A DNA stretch of 30,442 nucleotides from Armatimonadota bacterium (lineage in GTDB: Bacteria > Sysuimicrobiota > Sysuimicrobiia > Sysuimicrobiales > VGFF01). Shown in pieces: positions 1 through 7,612 of this stretch (position 1 is its first letter; the number at the start of each line of letters is the position of its first letter). A program made the translations under genes and the position numbers. Under the pieces are notes generated by a model. The model did not search any database. It was not told the origin of the DNA and was given only the letters and a program-made list of their open reading frames with translations. The stretch covers positions 1 to 30,442 of the forward strand of contig VGFF01000006.1 in assembly GCA_016868955.1 (NCBI GenBank), given 5' to 3'.

Positions 1-626
1 CCGAGCACGTTCGGGAGGACGTGACGGAACAGGATCCGCGCCTCACGGTTGCCGAGCGCCCGCGCCGCCTCGACGTATTCGATTCCCCGCAGTCCGAGCA
101 CCTGCCCGCGCACGAGGCGCGCGTACCCCGGCCACCAAACGAACGACAGCGCCATCATCGCCGCCCACAAGCTCGGGCCGATCGCGACGCCGACCGCGAC
201 GGCGAGGATCAGCCACGGGAACGACAAGAACACGTCGGTCACGCGCATCAACGTCTCATCGATCAGCTTGCCGCCGAGTCCAGCGACGCCGCCGACGAGC
301 AAGCCGATCACGCCGGAGACGGCGCCGACGACGAGCGCTACGCCGATCGACACGCGCCCCCCGTAGAGCAGGCGCGTGAAGACGTCGCGGCCGATGTGAT
401 CGGTGCCGAGCACGTGCTTCGCGCTCGGCCCCTGCAGCCGCGATTCGGGATCGATCTTCGTCGGATCGTACGGCACGAGCAGCGGCGCGAAGATGACCGC
501 GAGGACGACGACGAGGACGATCGCGGCGCCCGCCAGCGCGAGCGGATCCGTCCGAAAGCGCGGGAGCATCTTGCCGCGCCGCGCCTGGCCGAGTCCGCCC
601 ACACTCGTCGTCGCCGCCGCGGTCAC
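1..626 (-). CDS. dppC: Dipeptide/oligopeptide ABC transporter permease, DppC type (3' end off window)
   Basis: Inner-membrane permease of a peptide-type ABC importer, the expected partner of the DppB encoded just upstream. The frame was read from the reverse complement. It opens at a GTG (626-624) 13 bases after the dppB stop, with an AAGG ribosome-binding sequence about 8 bases before it, and stays open to the window edge (about 208 residues). After a short basic N-terminus there is one membrane segment (roughly residues 27-48). The DppC N-terminal signature follows (LGTDHIGRDVFTRLLYGG), then several hydrophobic segments and the start of the EAA loop (EYVEAARALGNREARILF), which contacts the ATPase. 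A nearby ATG (640-638) is not in frame with this protein. The C-terminal membrane segments lie outside the window. Family assignment is firm; the substrate (peptide, nickel or another solute) cannot be read from the permease. Confidence 0.9.
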   Translation of the reverse strand, partial: MTAAATTSVGGLGQARRGKMLPRFRTDPLALAGAAIVLVVVLAVIFAPLLVPYDPTKIDPESRLQGPSAKHVLGTDHIGRDVFTRLLYGGRVSIGVALVVGAVSGVIGLLVGGVAGLGGKLIDETLMRVTDVFLSFPWLILAVAVGVAIGPSLWAAMMALSFVWWPGYARLVRGQVLGLRGIEYVEAARALGNREARILFRHVLPNVL

Positions 627-639
627 GCGTGCGCCTTCA

Positions 640-1644
640 TCAGTAGCGGATCCGTGGATCGACGAAAAGATACAGGACGTCGATGAGGAGGTTCGTCGCG
701 ACCTTGAACGTCGCGAGCAGCAGCGTCACGCCCATGATCGCGGGCAAGTCGATGTTCTGGATCGCGTTGAACGCGTAACGCCCGATCCCCGGCCAAGCGA
801 AGATGCTCTCGACCAGCACCGTGCCGCCGAGCATCCATCCGAATTGCAGGCCGAACTCCGTCAAGACGGGAATGAACGCCGGCTTCAACGCGTGCCGCGC
901 GATGACGGTCCGCTCGCCGAGCCCTTTCGCGCGCGCCGTGCGCACGAAGTCGAGGTTCAGCGTCTCCAGCAGGCTGGCGCGCGTCAGCCGCGTGATGATC
1001 GCCATGCGCGGGACCGAGAGCACCGTCGCCGGCAGGAACAGGTGGCGGATCGCCTCGCCGAGAAGCGCCGGGTCGCCGGCGACGAGCGTGTCGATGAGGA
1101 GCAAGCCGGTGACGCTTGCGGGCGCGACCGACGTCTCGGCGAGCCGCCCGCCGTATGGCACGAGGCTCCAACGGTAGTAGAGGAACAGCTGCCCCATCAA
1201 GCCGAGCCAGAAGATCGGCGCGCCCGTGCCGAGAATGGCCGGCAGCCGCGTCACGACATCGGCGAGCTTGCCGCGCTGCACGGCCGAAATTACGCCGAGC
1301 GGCACGCCGACGACCATCATGATCGTCGTCGCGACCAGCACTAGCTCGAACGTGGCCGGGAAGAACTCCGCGATGTCTTCCGTGACGGGACGGCGGGTGC
1401 CGACGGAGATCCCGAGATCGCCGCGCAGCAGCCCGCCGACGTACCGCAGATATTGCACGTGCGCCGGTTGATCGAGACCGAGCTCGACGCGCAAGCGCTG
1501 GACCTGCTCGGCCGTCGCGTCCATGCCGGCGGCGTTGCGCGCAGCGTCCGCCGGCACCCAATGCGACACCGCGAACGTGAGGACGGATACTCCGAAGAGC
1601 ACCACGACCAGCAGGACGAGGCGCCGCGCGACGTAGGCCAGCAC
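640..1644 (-). CDS. dppB: Dipeptide/oligopeptide ABC transporter permease, DppB type
   Basis: Integral inner-membrane permease of 334 residues, the usual DppB length. It begins with the family's N-terminal membrane segment (about residues 7-27), followed by a periplasmic stretch and further hydrophobic segments at about 98-122 and 137-157. The EAA loop lies at about 232-260 (DFVRTARAKGLGERTV), followed by the conserved PGIGRYAFNAI (285-295) and the C-terminal VDPRIRY. The stop codon is separated by 13 bases from the GTG of the downstream dppC, so the two are probably co-transcribed and translationally linked. Upstream, 7 bases away, is the end of a broken substrate-binding gene, so the operon order was binding protein, dppB, dppC. 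With its own binding protein destroyed, this pair may be orphaned or may use another binding protein. No ATPase gene is visible in the window. Confidence 0.92.
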   Translation of the reverse strand: MLAYVARRLVLLVVVLFGVSVLTFAVSHWVPADAARNAAGMDATAEQVQRLRVELGLDQPAHVQYLRYVGGLLRGDLGISVGTRRPVTEDIAEFFPATFELVLVATTIMMVVGVPLGVISAVQRGKLADVVTRLPAILGTGAPIFWLGLMGQLFLYYRWSLVPYGGRLAETSVAPASVTGLLLIDTLVAGDPALLGEAIRHLFLPATVLSVPRMAIITRLTRASLLETLNLDFVRTARAKGLGERTVIARHALKPAFIPVLTEFGLQFGWMLGGTVLVESIFAWPGIGRYAFNAIQNIDLPAIMGVTLLLATFKVATNLLIDVLYLFVDPRIRY

Positions 1645-1651
1645 GTGTCGG

Positions 1652-2310
1652 CTACTTGCCCTCCAGGTGGATGCGCTCGAGGTAGCCGAGCGTGCGGCTG
1701 AACCCCGAGACCTACTGGAAGCCCTTCACGTACGGGCGGTGGACGACGACCGTCACCGGGTTCGCGATCCAGATCGCCGGCGCGTCGTCGGTGATGAGCT
1801 GCTGCACGCACTTGTACAGCTCCTTGCGCTTCGCCGCGTCGGAGATGCCGCGCGCCTCGTCGATCAAGCGATCGACCTCGGCGTTTTTGTAGAAGCCGCC
1901 GTTGAGTCCGGTGCCGCCGCCGCTGGCGCAGCTGTGCCAGAAGCGCGCGAACGTGTAGTCGGGATCCGGGTACGCGGAGTGGTTGTTCAAGTTGAAGATG
2001 TCGGGCACCGTCTCCGGCTTCTGCATCAAGCCGAGCAGGGAGGGGAACGTCATCGGCCGCGGCACGACCTTGATGCCGACCTCGCCGAGGTACCCCTGCA
2101 GGATCTCGGCCGTGCGGCGCTGCACGCCGCTCGGTCCGACGTAGCCGAACGAGACCTCCAGCGGCTTGTCGCGGCCATAGCCTGCCTCTTGCAGCAGCCG
2201 CCGCGCCCGCACGATGTCGCGCTGGTACTGGAACGTGTCCGGCGCGAAGAACGGAATCGACAGATTCAGCGGCCCGCGCGGCTGCGCGGCGAGGCCGCTC
2301 GTTCCAGAAC
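1652..2310 (-). pseudogene. Truncated peptide ABC transporter substrate-binding protein (SBP_bac_5), with in-frame TAG
   Basis: Only the C-terminal third of a family 5 solute-binding protein remains (about 200 of the usual 500 or so residues). The recognisable part starts near base 2310 (AAQPRGPLNLSIPFFAP). It continues through the typical RARRLLQEAGYGRDKPLEVS segment, the pairing of a cysteine before a helix (FWHSCASG, then LYKCVQQL), and VVVHRPYVKGFQ. There a TAG at 1714-1712 interrupts the frame. The same frame then continues with VSGFSRTLGYLERIHLEGK and a second TAG at 1654-1652, which matches the normal end of such proteins. The N-terminal domains and signal peptide are absent, and upstream sequence is unrelated. 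The gene therefore has at least two lesions, a 5' deletion and a nonsense mutation. The upstream boundary is approximate. It sits 7 bases before dppB. Confidence 0.85.
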
Positions 2311-2370
2311 GACTTCTAGGCGAAACCGAAACGTCACCCGCGGCCATGCTCGGGCGGCCCGCCGCGCGCC

Positions 2371-2466
2371 TTGCGCTTCAGTCGCAATCGCGAGTCTCCC
2401 GAGCTCCGGCCGCAATTCCTCAGCTCGCGCCTCGGTGAGCGTAACCGTCTGGAACCACGTCATCAT
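2371..2466 (-). pseudogene. Possible 5' remnant of a YjbQ-like gene
   Basis: On the minus strand an ATG (2463-2461, or the adjacent one at 2466) opens MTWFQTVTLTEARAEELRPE and then LGRLAI. This resembles the first strand and helix of the YjbQ family (secondary thiamine-phosphate synthase-like), which typically begins M-x-W-[FY]-Q and has a LPEL-type segment about 30 residues in. The expected HLVTD part is missing. After about 30 residues the resemblance ends and the frame runs into the broken binding-protein gene. If correct, this is the 5' stub left when a deletion joined it to the binding-protein fragment. The match is short and was judged by eye, so this is a weak call. Confidence 0.25.
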
Positions 2467-2565
2467 GCGACACGTCCGCAGGAATTCGCGGTGTCGGTAT
2501 GGCAGTCTATCCATGCACCCGATATCCGATTCTTGCGACCAACGTCGCGGCGAGGGTGGGGCCGA

Positions 2566-2883
2566 GTGGGGGACGGCTGGCATTTCTACGTGCTGCGTAC
2601 GCGCGCGAGCGCGTTGTACGCCGGTGTCACGAACGATGTGGCGCGCCGCGTCGCGGCGCACGAAGCCGGCCGCGGCGCGAAGGCGCTGCGAGCCCGGGGC
2701 CCGCTGTGTCTCGTGTTCTGCGTGCCGATCGGGAATCGAACGCTGGCGTTGCGCGTGGAGGACCGTTTCCAGCGGCTCCCCAAAGCCCGCAAAGAAGAGA
2801 TCGTCTCGACGCAACCGACGGGAGCCGCGCTGCTGGCCCGCCTTGGTTTGCCCGCACGCGCCAAGCAAAGAGCCATGGGGTGA
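2566..2883 (+). CDS. GIY-YIG nuclease superfamily protein (YhbQ/UPF0213-like)
   Basis: Small single-domain protein of 105 residues starting at GTG 2566, with a GAGGGTGGGG purine-rich sequence just upstream. The open frame extends further 5' to 2371, but that part is low-complexity and unlike the family. The GIY-YIG core is visible: WHFYVLR (residues 5-11, the GIY strand), LYAGVTND (17-24, the YIG element as YAG), the arginine helix VARRVAAHEAGRGAKALRARGP (positions 25-46), and the metal-binding glutamate region VEDRFQRLPKARKEEI (64-79, Glu65). These small proteins are structure-specific or putative nucleases of mostly unknown cellular role. It ends with TGA 4 bases before the ATG of the broken HAD gene, so the two probably formed one transcript. 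It appears intact although both neighbours are decayed. The N-terminal residue choice is uncertain. Confidence 0.75.
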   Translation: MGDGWHFYVLRTRASALYAGVTNDVARRVAAHEAGRGAKALRARGPLCLVFCVPIGNRTLALRVEDRFQRLPKARKEEIVSTQPTGAALLARLGLPARAKQRAMG

Positions 2884-2887
2884 ATTC

Positions 2888-3588
2888 ATGCGGACAGTCG
2901 ATTAGGTCAACACGCTGACTTTCGATGCGTTCGGCACGATTCTTGATTTAGGCGCGACACACGTCCCTCGGCTGGAGGCATTCCTGACGGGCTGCGCTTC
3001 GACGATCACGGGGCCGCAGTTGTGGGACCATTGGCGATCGCGCCAACGCATCGAGGAATATCAAGAGACCCTGAGTTGCACCCGTCACTTCGGCTACCTG
3101 GATACCTGCCGCCGCGCCCTGGTCTGTGTGCTGGGCGCCGCGAAGCTGCCGTTCGCGGCCGCCGACGTCGAAGGCAGCATGCAAGGTTGGGGGGAGCTGA
3201 TCCCTTTCCCGGACGTCCTGCCCGGGCTGGAACTGCTGCGTAAGAAGTCCAATCTCGTCGTGTTGTCGAACGGCGAGAATGAGTTCCGTAAGCGCCTGGT
3301 AAAGCGCTGCATTCGATTCGCGTTCGATGCTGTCATCTCCGTGCAGGACGTTGGGGTCTTCAAACCGAGTCCTCACGTGTATCGGTACCTGGCGCGGACG
3401 CTGGCCGCGGAGCCGCACGAGCTGATGATGGTATCGGCCCACGCTTCGACGTCGTCGGTGCGCGAGCGTCCGGGTATCGTGGCGCGTACGTCAACTGGTA
3501 CGATCTGCCGTTCGAAGAAACGCCGTATGGATTCGACCTGGAGGCCGCGAACTTCCTCGACCTGGCCGACGAACTCGGGCGTTCGTGA
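2888..3588 (+). pseudogene. Haloacid dehalogenase type II-like HAD hydrolase, broken by TAG and a frameshift
   Basis: An ATG at 2888 gives five codons and then TAG (2903-2905). The same frame continues directly into the HAD nucleophile motif LTFDAFGTILDL, so the amber codon lies in front of the catalytic Asp with no good alternative start after it. The frame runs through WDHWRSRQRIEEYQ, the second HAD motif VVLSNGENEF (Ser) and the lysine motif GVFKPSPHVY. At about 3443, just after MMVSAH, the frame shifts. The expected C-terminus (FDVVGARASGYRGAYVNWYD, then LPFEETPYGFDLEAANFLDL) continues in the next frame and stops at TGA 3586-3588, which fits loss of one base. Intact, it would be about 233 residues, the usual size of L-2-haloacid dehalogenases. 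Two independent lesions make it a pseudogene unless both are assembly errors. A second, intact HAD follows. Confidence 0.85.
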
Positions 3589-3682
3589 AACCGCGCTGCC
3601 CGCCCGCCTTGGACTCTGACCGCTGCGGCTCATGGGCCTCGATCGCCCGGCCGCGGCGAAGAACGATTACTGGGGGGATAAG

Positions 3683-4381
3683 TTGCTGGACATCACCCCG
3701 TTCGAAGCGCTGATGTCCGACTGCTACGGCACGCTGATCGACTGGGAGACCGGGATCTGGAACGCGTTGCGCGACCCGCTGGCCGCGCATGGCGCCGTCC
3801 TCGCAAAGGACGACGCGCTCGTGCTATACGGCGCGCTCGAGTCCGAGATCGAGCACGGTCCGTACGTCGACTACAAGACCGTGCTCGGCCGCGTACTCGA
3901 CGGTTTCGGCGCGGGCCTGGATGTCACGCCCACGACCGAGGAGCGGACGCGCTTCGCGGCGTCCGTGCGAGATTGGCCGGCGTTTCCGGATTCGCCCGCG
4001 GCGCTGCGGGTGCTGCAGAAGAAGTACAAGCTCGCGATCGTCTCGAACGTCGACGACGATCTGTTCGCGCAGTCGGCGGCGCGGCTCGAGACGAGCTTCA
4101 ATTGGGTCATCACGGCGCAGCAGATCGGATCGTACAAGCCGTCGCCCGCGAACTTCCATGCCGCGCTCGCGCGCCTCGCGCTTCGCAAGGAGCAAATCCT
4201 GCACGTCGCGCAAAGCTTGTACCACGACATCGCGCCCGCGAAGACGCTCAGCTTTACGACGGTGTTGGTGAACCGGCGGCACGGGCTGCCGGGTTCGGGC
4301 GCGATGTCGCCGGCCGACGCGCGCCCCGACTTGGCAGTGCCCGATCTCCCCGCGCTGGCGCGACGCGCCGCCGTCGCCTAG
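3683..4381 (+). CDS. Haloacid dehalogenase type II-like HAD superfamily hydrolase
   Basis: Subfamily IA HAD hydrolase. The nucleophile motif is SDCYGTLIDWETGIW, with the catalytic Asp in DCYGT. Next come the Ser/Asn motif IVSNVDDDLF, the lysine motif IGSYKPSPANF and the acidic motif HVAQSLYHDIAPA. It ends with the VLVNRRHGLPGSGA segment typical of proteins annotated as haloacid dehalogenase type II. The family hydrolyses small halogenated or phosphorylated organic acids through an aspartyl ester. I prefer the TTG at 3683, which has a G-run (3672-3677) at the right distance and begins close to the nucleophile motif as in homologues (232 residues). An in-frame ATG at 3632 would add 17 residues with no recognisable ribosome-binding site. 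It lies 3' of a broken HAD of the same class, so the pair could be an old duplication or two enzymes of a haloacid pathway. Confidence 0.85.
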   Translation: MLDITPFEALMSDCYGTLIDWETGIWNALRDPLAAHGAVLAKDDALVLYGALESEIEHGPYVDYKTVLGRVLDGFGAGLDVTPTTEERTRFAASVRDWPAFPDSPAALRVLQKKYKLAIVSNVDDDLFAQSAARLETSFNWVITAQQIGSYKPSPANFHAALARLALRKEQILHVAQSLYHDIAPAKTLSFTTVLVNRRHGLPGSGAMSPADARPDLAVPDLPALARRAAVA

Positions 4382-4456
4382 CGGCGCAACGGAAGGCGTT
4401 GGCCGCCGTGCTCCAGAAGTGTTCGCCCAACGAAGCCCCCCCGTGCGAGGTGCCCG

Positions 4457-5224
4457 TTGTCGAACGCCGTCCTTACCCTGCTCGAGCGGCATCGCTCGAT
4501 CCGGCGGTACAAGTCCGACCCGATTCCCCGCGAGACCATCGAGACGATCATCGCGGCGGGGCAGCGCGCCGCGACGTCCTCGAACATGCAGTACGGCACC
4601 GCCGTCGTCGTCGAGCGCGCGGACACGCGGGCGCGGCTGGCAGAGCTCTGCGGCGATCAGGCGTTCATCCGCGAAGCGCCCGTGTTCATCGCGTGGTGCG
4701 CCGACCGTTCCCGGATGGAGCGCGCCTGCAAGCAGCGCGGCTACAATCAGGATTCGCGATTCGTGGAGGCGATGCTCGTCGCCGCCGTCGACGTCGCGCT
4801 CATGATGCAGAACGCGACCGTCGCCGCGGAGTCGCTCGGATTGGGCTGCTGCTATATCGGCGGCATCCGCGACAATCCGGACGCGATTATCGACTTGCTG
4901 GAGCTTCCAAAGCTCGTCTTCCCGATCAGCGGCATGACGCTCGGCGTGCCGGATCATGAGCCGATGCTGCGCCCGCGGCTGCCGCTCGAAGCGGTGCTGC
5001 ACTGGGAACGCTACGACGCGTCGCATGAGCGACCGCTGTTCGAGGCCTACGACGAAACGATGGCCAAGACCGGGATCTACGGCGGCCGCCAAGTGCCCGC
5101 GCCCGGCAGGCCCGCCGTCAGCGAGGACTACAGCTGGCGCGAGCACTCGGCGCGGCGCGTGTCGCAACCGCGGCGCACGACGCTGCGCGAGACGCTGCGC
5201 GCGCAGGGATTCGACCTGGCGTAA
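4457..5224 (+). CDS. Nitroreductase family protein (NfsA/FRP-like flavin reductase)
   Basis: FMN-dependent nitroreductase of 255 residues, with a TTG start and a GAGGTG ribosome-binding sequence 4-5 bases before it. The N-terminus LLERHRSIRRYKSDPIPRET is the classic FMN-phosphate-binding opening of the fold (RHRSIRRY). The helix and strand GQRAATSSNMQYG follows. The middle segment ESLGLGCCYIGGIRDNPDAI and the C-terminal PKLVFPISGMTLGVPDHEPM match the NfsA/FRP subgroup, whose C-terminal extension wraps the partner subunit. Such enzymes reduce nitro, quinone or flavin substrates with NAD(P)H. It follows the HAD gene by 75 bases on the same strand and is convergent with the BisC homologue. The physiological substrate is unknown; in this setting a detoxification role is plausible but not shown. 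Confidence 0.88.
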   Translation: MSNAVLTLLERHRSIRRYKSDPIPRETIETIIAAGQRAATSSNMQYGTAVVVERADTRARLAELCGDQAFIREAPVFIAWCADRSRMERACKQRGYNQDSRFVEAMLVAAVDVALMMQNATVAAESLGLGCCYIGGIRDNPDAIIDLLELPKLVFPISGMTLGVPDHEPMLRPRLPLEAVLHWERYDASHERPLFEAYDETMAKTGIYGGRQVPAPGRPAVSEDYSWREHSARRVSQPRRTTLRETLRAQGFDLA

Positions 5225-5244
5225 GCGCACCGTGGCTGACCGGA

Positions 5245-5275
5245 CGCCGCGGCCGATCGACTGTCAGCCGCGGCG
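5245..5275. terminator. Inverted repeat between convergent nitroreductase and molybdoenzyme genes
   Basis: A 9-base inverted repeat (CGCCGCGGC at 5245-5253 and GCCGCGGCG at 5267-5275) lies in the 40-base gap between two convergent genes and overlaps the stop codon of the minus-strand gene. A competing repeat, GGCTGAC (5234-5240) with GTCAGCC (5263-5269), overlaps it. There is no T-run on either side, so it may simply be GC-rich sequence. Confidence 0.3.
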
Positions 5276-7591
5276 CTCCACCGGCGGTGGATTGAACGCC
5301 TTCAGTGGTGGCAGCGGTCTCGTCCACTTCTCGACCTCGACGAGCGCGTGCTGCCCCGAACACCCTTGTCCGAGCCGGGATGTGCCGCGGTCGTAGGTGA
5401 GGACGTTCGGGTTCCCGTGCACGCACATCGCGTTTGGATCCTCTGGATTGATCGGATCGTACCAGGCGCCGGTGGACAGCTGCGCGGCGCCCGGCCGGAT
5501 CCCGTCAGTAATGATCGCGCCCGCCAAGCAGCTACCGCGATCGTTGAACACGCGCACGGTGTCCCCGTTCACGATGCCGCGACGCGCGGCGTCGTCAGGA
5601 TGCAGGCGGATCGGCTCGCGCCCGGCGACCTTCGACGCCTGGCTGTACGCGCCCATGTCGAGCTGACTGTGCAGCCGCGTCTTCGGATTGTTCGCGATCA
5701 GGTGCAGCGGGTAGCGGTCGGCGAGCGGCGCGCCCAGCCACTCGGTCGGCTCCAGCCACGTCGGGTGGCCGGGGCAATCGTCGTATCCGAAGCCGTCGAT
5801 CGTTTCGGAGAAGATCTCGATGCGGCCGCTCGGCGTGTTCAGCGGGGCGCGCGCCGGATCGGCGCGGAAATCCTCGTAGAGCACGACTTCGGTATGCGTC
5901 TGCGCGGCGGGGATCTCGACGATGCCTTTTCCCCAGAACTCGTCGAATTGCGGCGGCACCCAGCCGTCGCGGCCGACGTTCTTCTCCCGCCAGCTCTCGT
6001 ACAGGTGGCGGATCCATTCCATTTCGGTGCGATTCTCCGTGAATTGTTCGCCGGCGCCGAGGCGCGCCGCGACGTCGGCGAACACGTCGTAGTCGTTGCG
6101 CGCTTCCCCGTGCGGCGCCACGACGCGACGCATCGCAACGAGCGCCAGGTCGTGCGTCGAGCCGCTGATGTCGTTGCGCTCGAGCGTCACGGTCGCCGGC
6201 AGCACGACATCCGCGTGCTTCGCCATCGGCGTCCAATGCGGCTCGTGGACGACGATCGTCTCCGGCCGCGCGAAGGCGCGCCGCAGGCGCGCGAGATCCT
6301 GGTGATGATGGAACGGATTGCCGCCGCACCAATAGACGAGCTTGATGTCCGGATATGGGAAGCGCTTTCCATCGAAGTCGTAGGTCTCGCCCGGATGCAG
6401 CAGCATGTCCGAGACGCGCGCCACGGGGATCGTCGTCTTGACGGGATTGACCTCTTGGCCGAGCGCCGGCGGTCCGATCTTCAGATGCGGCCGGCCGACG
6501 TAGCCGAGCGAGCCGTAGCCGTGCCCGAACCCGCCGCCGGGCGAACCGATCTGGCCGAGCATCGCCGCCAGCGTCACCACCATCCAAGGGGCTTGCTCGC
6601 CGTACTGCACGCGCTGCAGGGACCAGTTCACGTTGATGAACGTGCGGCGCTGCGCCATGCGCCGCGCCAGCGCGCGGATCGCGTCGGCGGGAATGCCGCA
6701 GATCTCTTCCGCCCACGCGGCGCTCTTCGCGATGCCATCGGAGCGTCCCAGCAGATAGCCTTCGAACCTGTCGTAACCGGCGCAGCAGCGCCCGAGGAAG
6801 TCTCGATCGTGCAAGCCTTCGTCGGTGAGCGTGTGCGCGAGCCCGAGCATCAACGCGACGTCCGTGCCGGGGCGCGGCGCGAGCCAGCGCGGCTCGGTGA
6901 ACGCCGGCAGATCGTCCCGCAGCGGGCCGATCAACACGAATTCCGCGCCGCGGCGCTTCGCCGCCATCAGGTGGTCGCGCGTTGGGTGCGTAGTCGAGCC
7001 GCCGGGCGTGACTTGCGTGTTCTTCAGCGGAATGCCGCCGAAGCAGACGAATAGATCAGTGTGCCGCTCCAGCACCGTCCAGGACGTCGCGCGGTCCATG
7101 TAGGCGCGGATCGAGCCGACGACGTGCGGCATGATGCGCATAAGCGCCGCGTTGCTGTAGTTCTCGGTCGAGCGCACGCAGCCGCCGAGCACGTTGAGAA
7201 AGCGATGCAGCTGACTCTGCGCGTGGTGGAAGCGCCCGGCGCTCGCCCAGCCGTAGGAGCCGCCGTAGACGGCTTCGCCGCCGTGCGTCTCATACACGCG
7301 CTTCAGTTCGCGGGACAACAAGTCGATCGCGACGTCCCACGAGACAGGCACGAACGGCTCGGCGCCGCGCTTCGAATCCGGTCCCGGCCCGCGATCGAGC
7401 CAGCCGGCGCGGACCATTGGCTCGGCGATCCGCGCGCGATGGTCCAGGCTGGTCGCGATGTTCTCGAGGATCGGCGACGGATCCGGATCGCCCTCGTACG
7501 GGCGGATCGCGACAACCGTATCGCCCACGGTCTCGGCGCGGAACGCGCCCCAATGCGAGGTGTGCAGGAGATGGGAGTGAATCGTCGTCAT
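5264..7591 (-). CDS. bisC: BisC-type molybdopterin oxidoreductase (biotin/methionine/DMSO/TMAO sulfoxide reductase family)
   Basis: Molybdenum bis-MGD enzyme of 775 residues, matching biotin sulfoxide reductase BisC along its whole length. There is no N-terminal 4Fe-4S cysteine set and no twin-arginine signal, so it should be cytoplasmic like BisC. The likely Mo-coordinating serine is in GGSYGWASAGRFHHAQ (Ser112). Cofactor-binding stretches include PGTDVALMLGLAHTL, MVVTLAAMLGQIGSPGGGFG and VYWCGGNPFHHHQD. The C-terminal molydop-binding domain contains NPKTRLHSQLDMGAYS, HPDDAARRGIVNGDTVRVFN and TSRLGQGCSGQHALVEVE. It starts at ATG 7591 with a GAGGAG sequence about 7 bases upstream, 21 bases after the DUF885 stop, so the two likely form an operon. 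Sulfoxide reduction (biotin or methionine sulfoxide) is expected from the family; the exact substrate cannot be told. No maturation genes are nearby. Confidence 0.88.
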   Translation of the reverse strand: MTTIHSHLLHTSHWGAFRAETVGDTVVAIRPYEGDPDPSPILENIATSLDHRARIAEPMVRAGWLDRGPGPDSKRGAEPFVPVSWDVAIDLLSRELKRVYETHGGEAVYGGSYGWASAGRFHHAQSQLHRFLNVLGGCVRSTENYSNAALMRIMPHVVGSIRAYMDRATSWTVLERHTDLFVCFGGIPLKNTQVTPGGSTTHPTRDHLMAAKRRGAEFVLIGPLRDDLPAFTEPRWLAPRPGTDVALMLGLAHTLTDEGLHDRDFLGRCCAGYDRFEGYLLGRSDGIAKSAAWAEEICGIPADAIRALARRMAQRRTFINVNWSLQRVQYGEQAPWMVVTLAAMLGQIGSPGGGFGHGYGSLGYVGRPHLKIGPPALGQEVNPVKTTIPVARVSDMLLHPGETYDFDGKRFPYPDIKLVYWCGGNPFHHHQDLARLRRAFARPETIVVHEPHWTPMAKHADVVLPATVTLERNDISGSTHDLALVAMRRVVAPHGEARNDYDVFADVAARLGAGEQFTENRTEMEWIRHLYESWREKNVGRDGWVPPQFDEFWGKGIVEIPAAQTHTEVVLYEDFRADPARAPLNTPSGRIEIFSETIDGFGYDDCPGHPTWLEPTEWLGAPLADRYPLHLIANNPKTRLHSQLDMGAYSQASKVAGREPIRLHPDDAARRGIVNGDTVRVFNDRGSCLAGAIITDGIRPGAAQLSTGAWYDPINPEDPNAMCVHGNPNVLTYDRGTSRLGQGCSGQHALVEVEKWTRPLPPLKAFNPPPVERRG

Positions 7592-7612
7592 CGTGTGCTC
7601 CTCGCTCGCGTT

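Noticed and set aside
500..530. GAC/GAG-rich repetitive stretch suggesting a microsatellite
   Set aside because: It is the codon pattern of a Val/Leu-rich membrane segment in dppC read on the opposite strand.
3824..5230. Long open frame on the minus strand opposite the HAD and nitroreductase genes
   Set aside because: Arg/His-rich low-complexity translation with no family features; it is the antisense shadow of two well-supported plus-strand genes in GC-rich DNA.
5348..7054. 568-codon plus-strand open frame
   Set aside because: Antisense to the BisC homologue, with the biased composition typical of GC-rich shadows.
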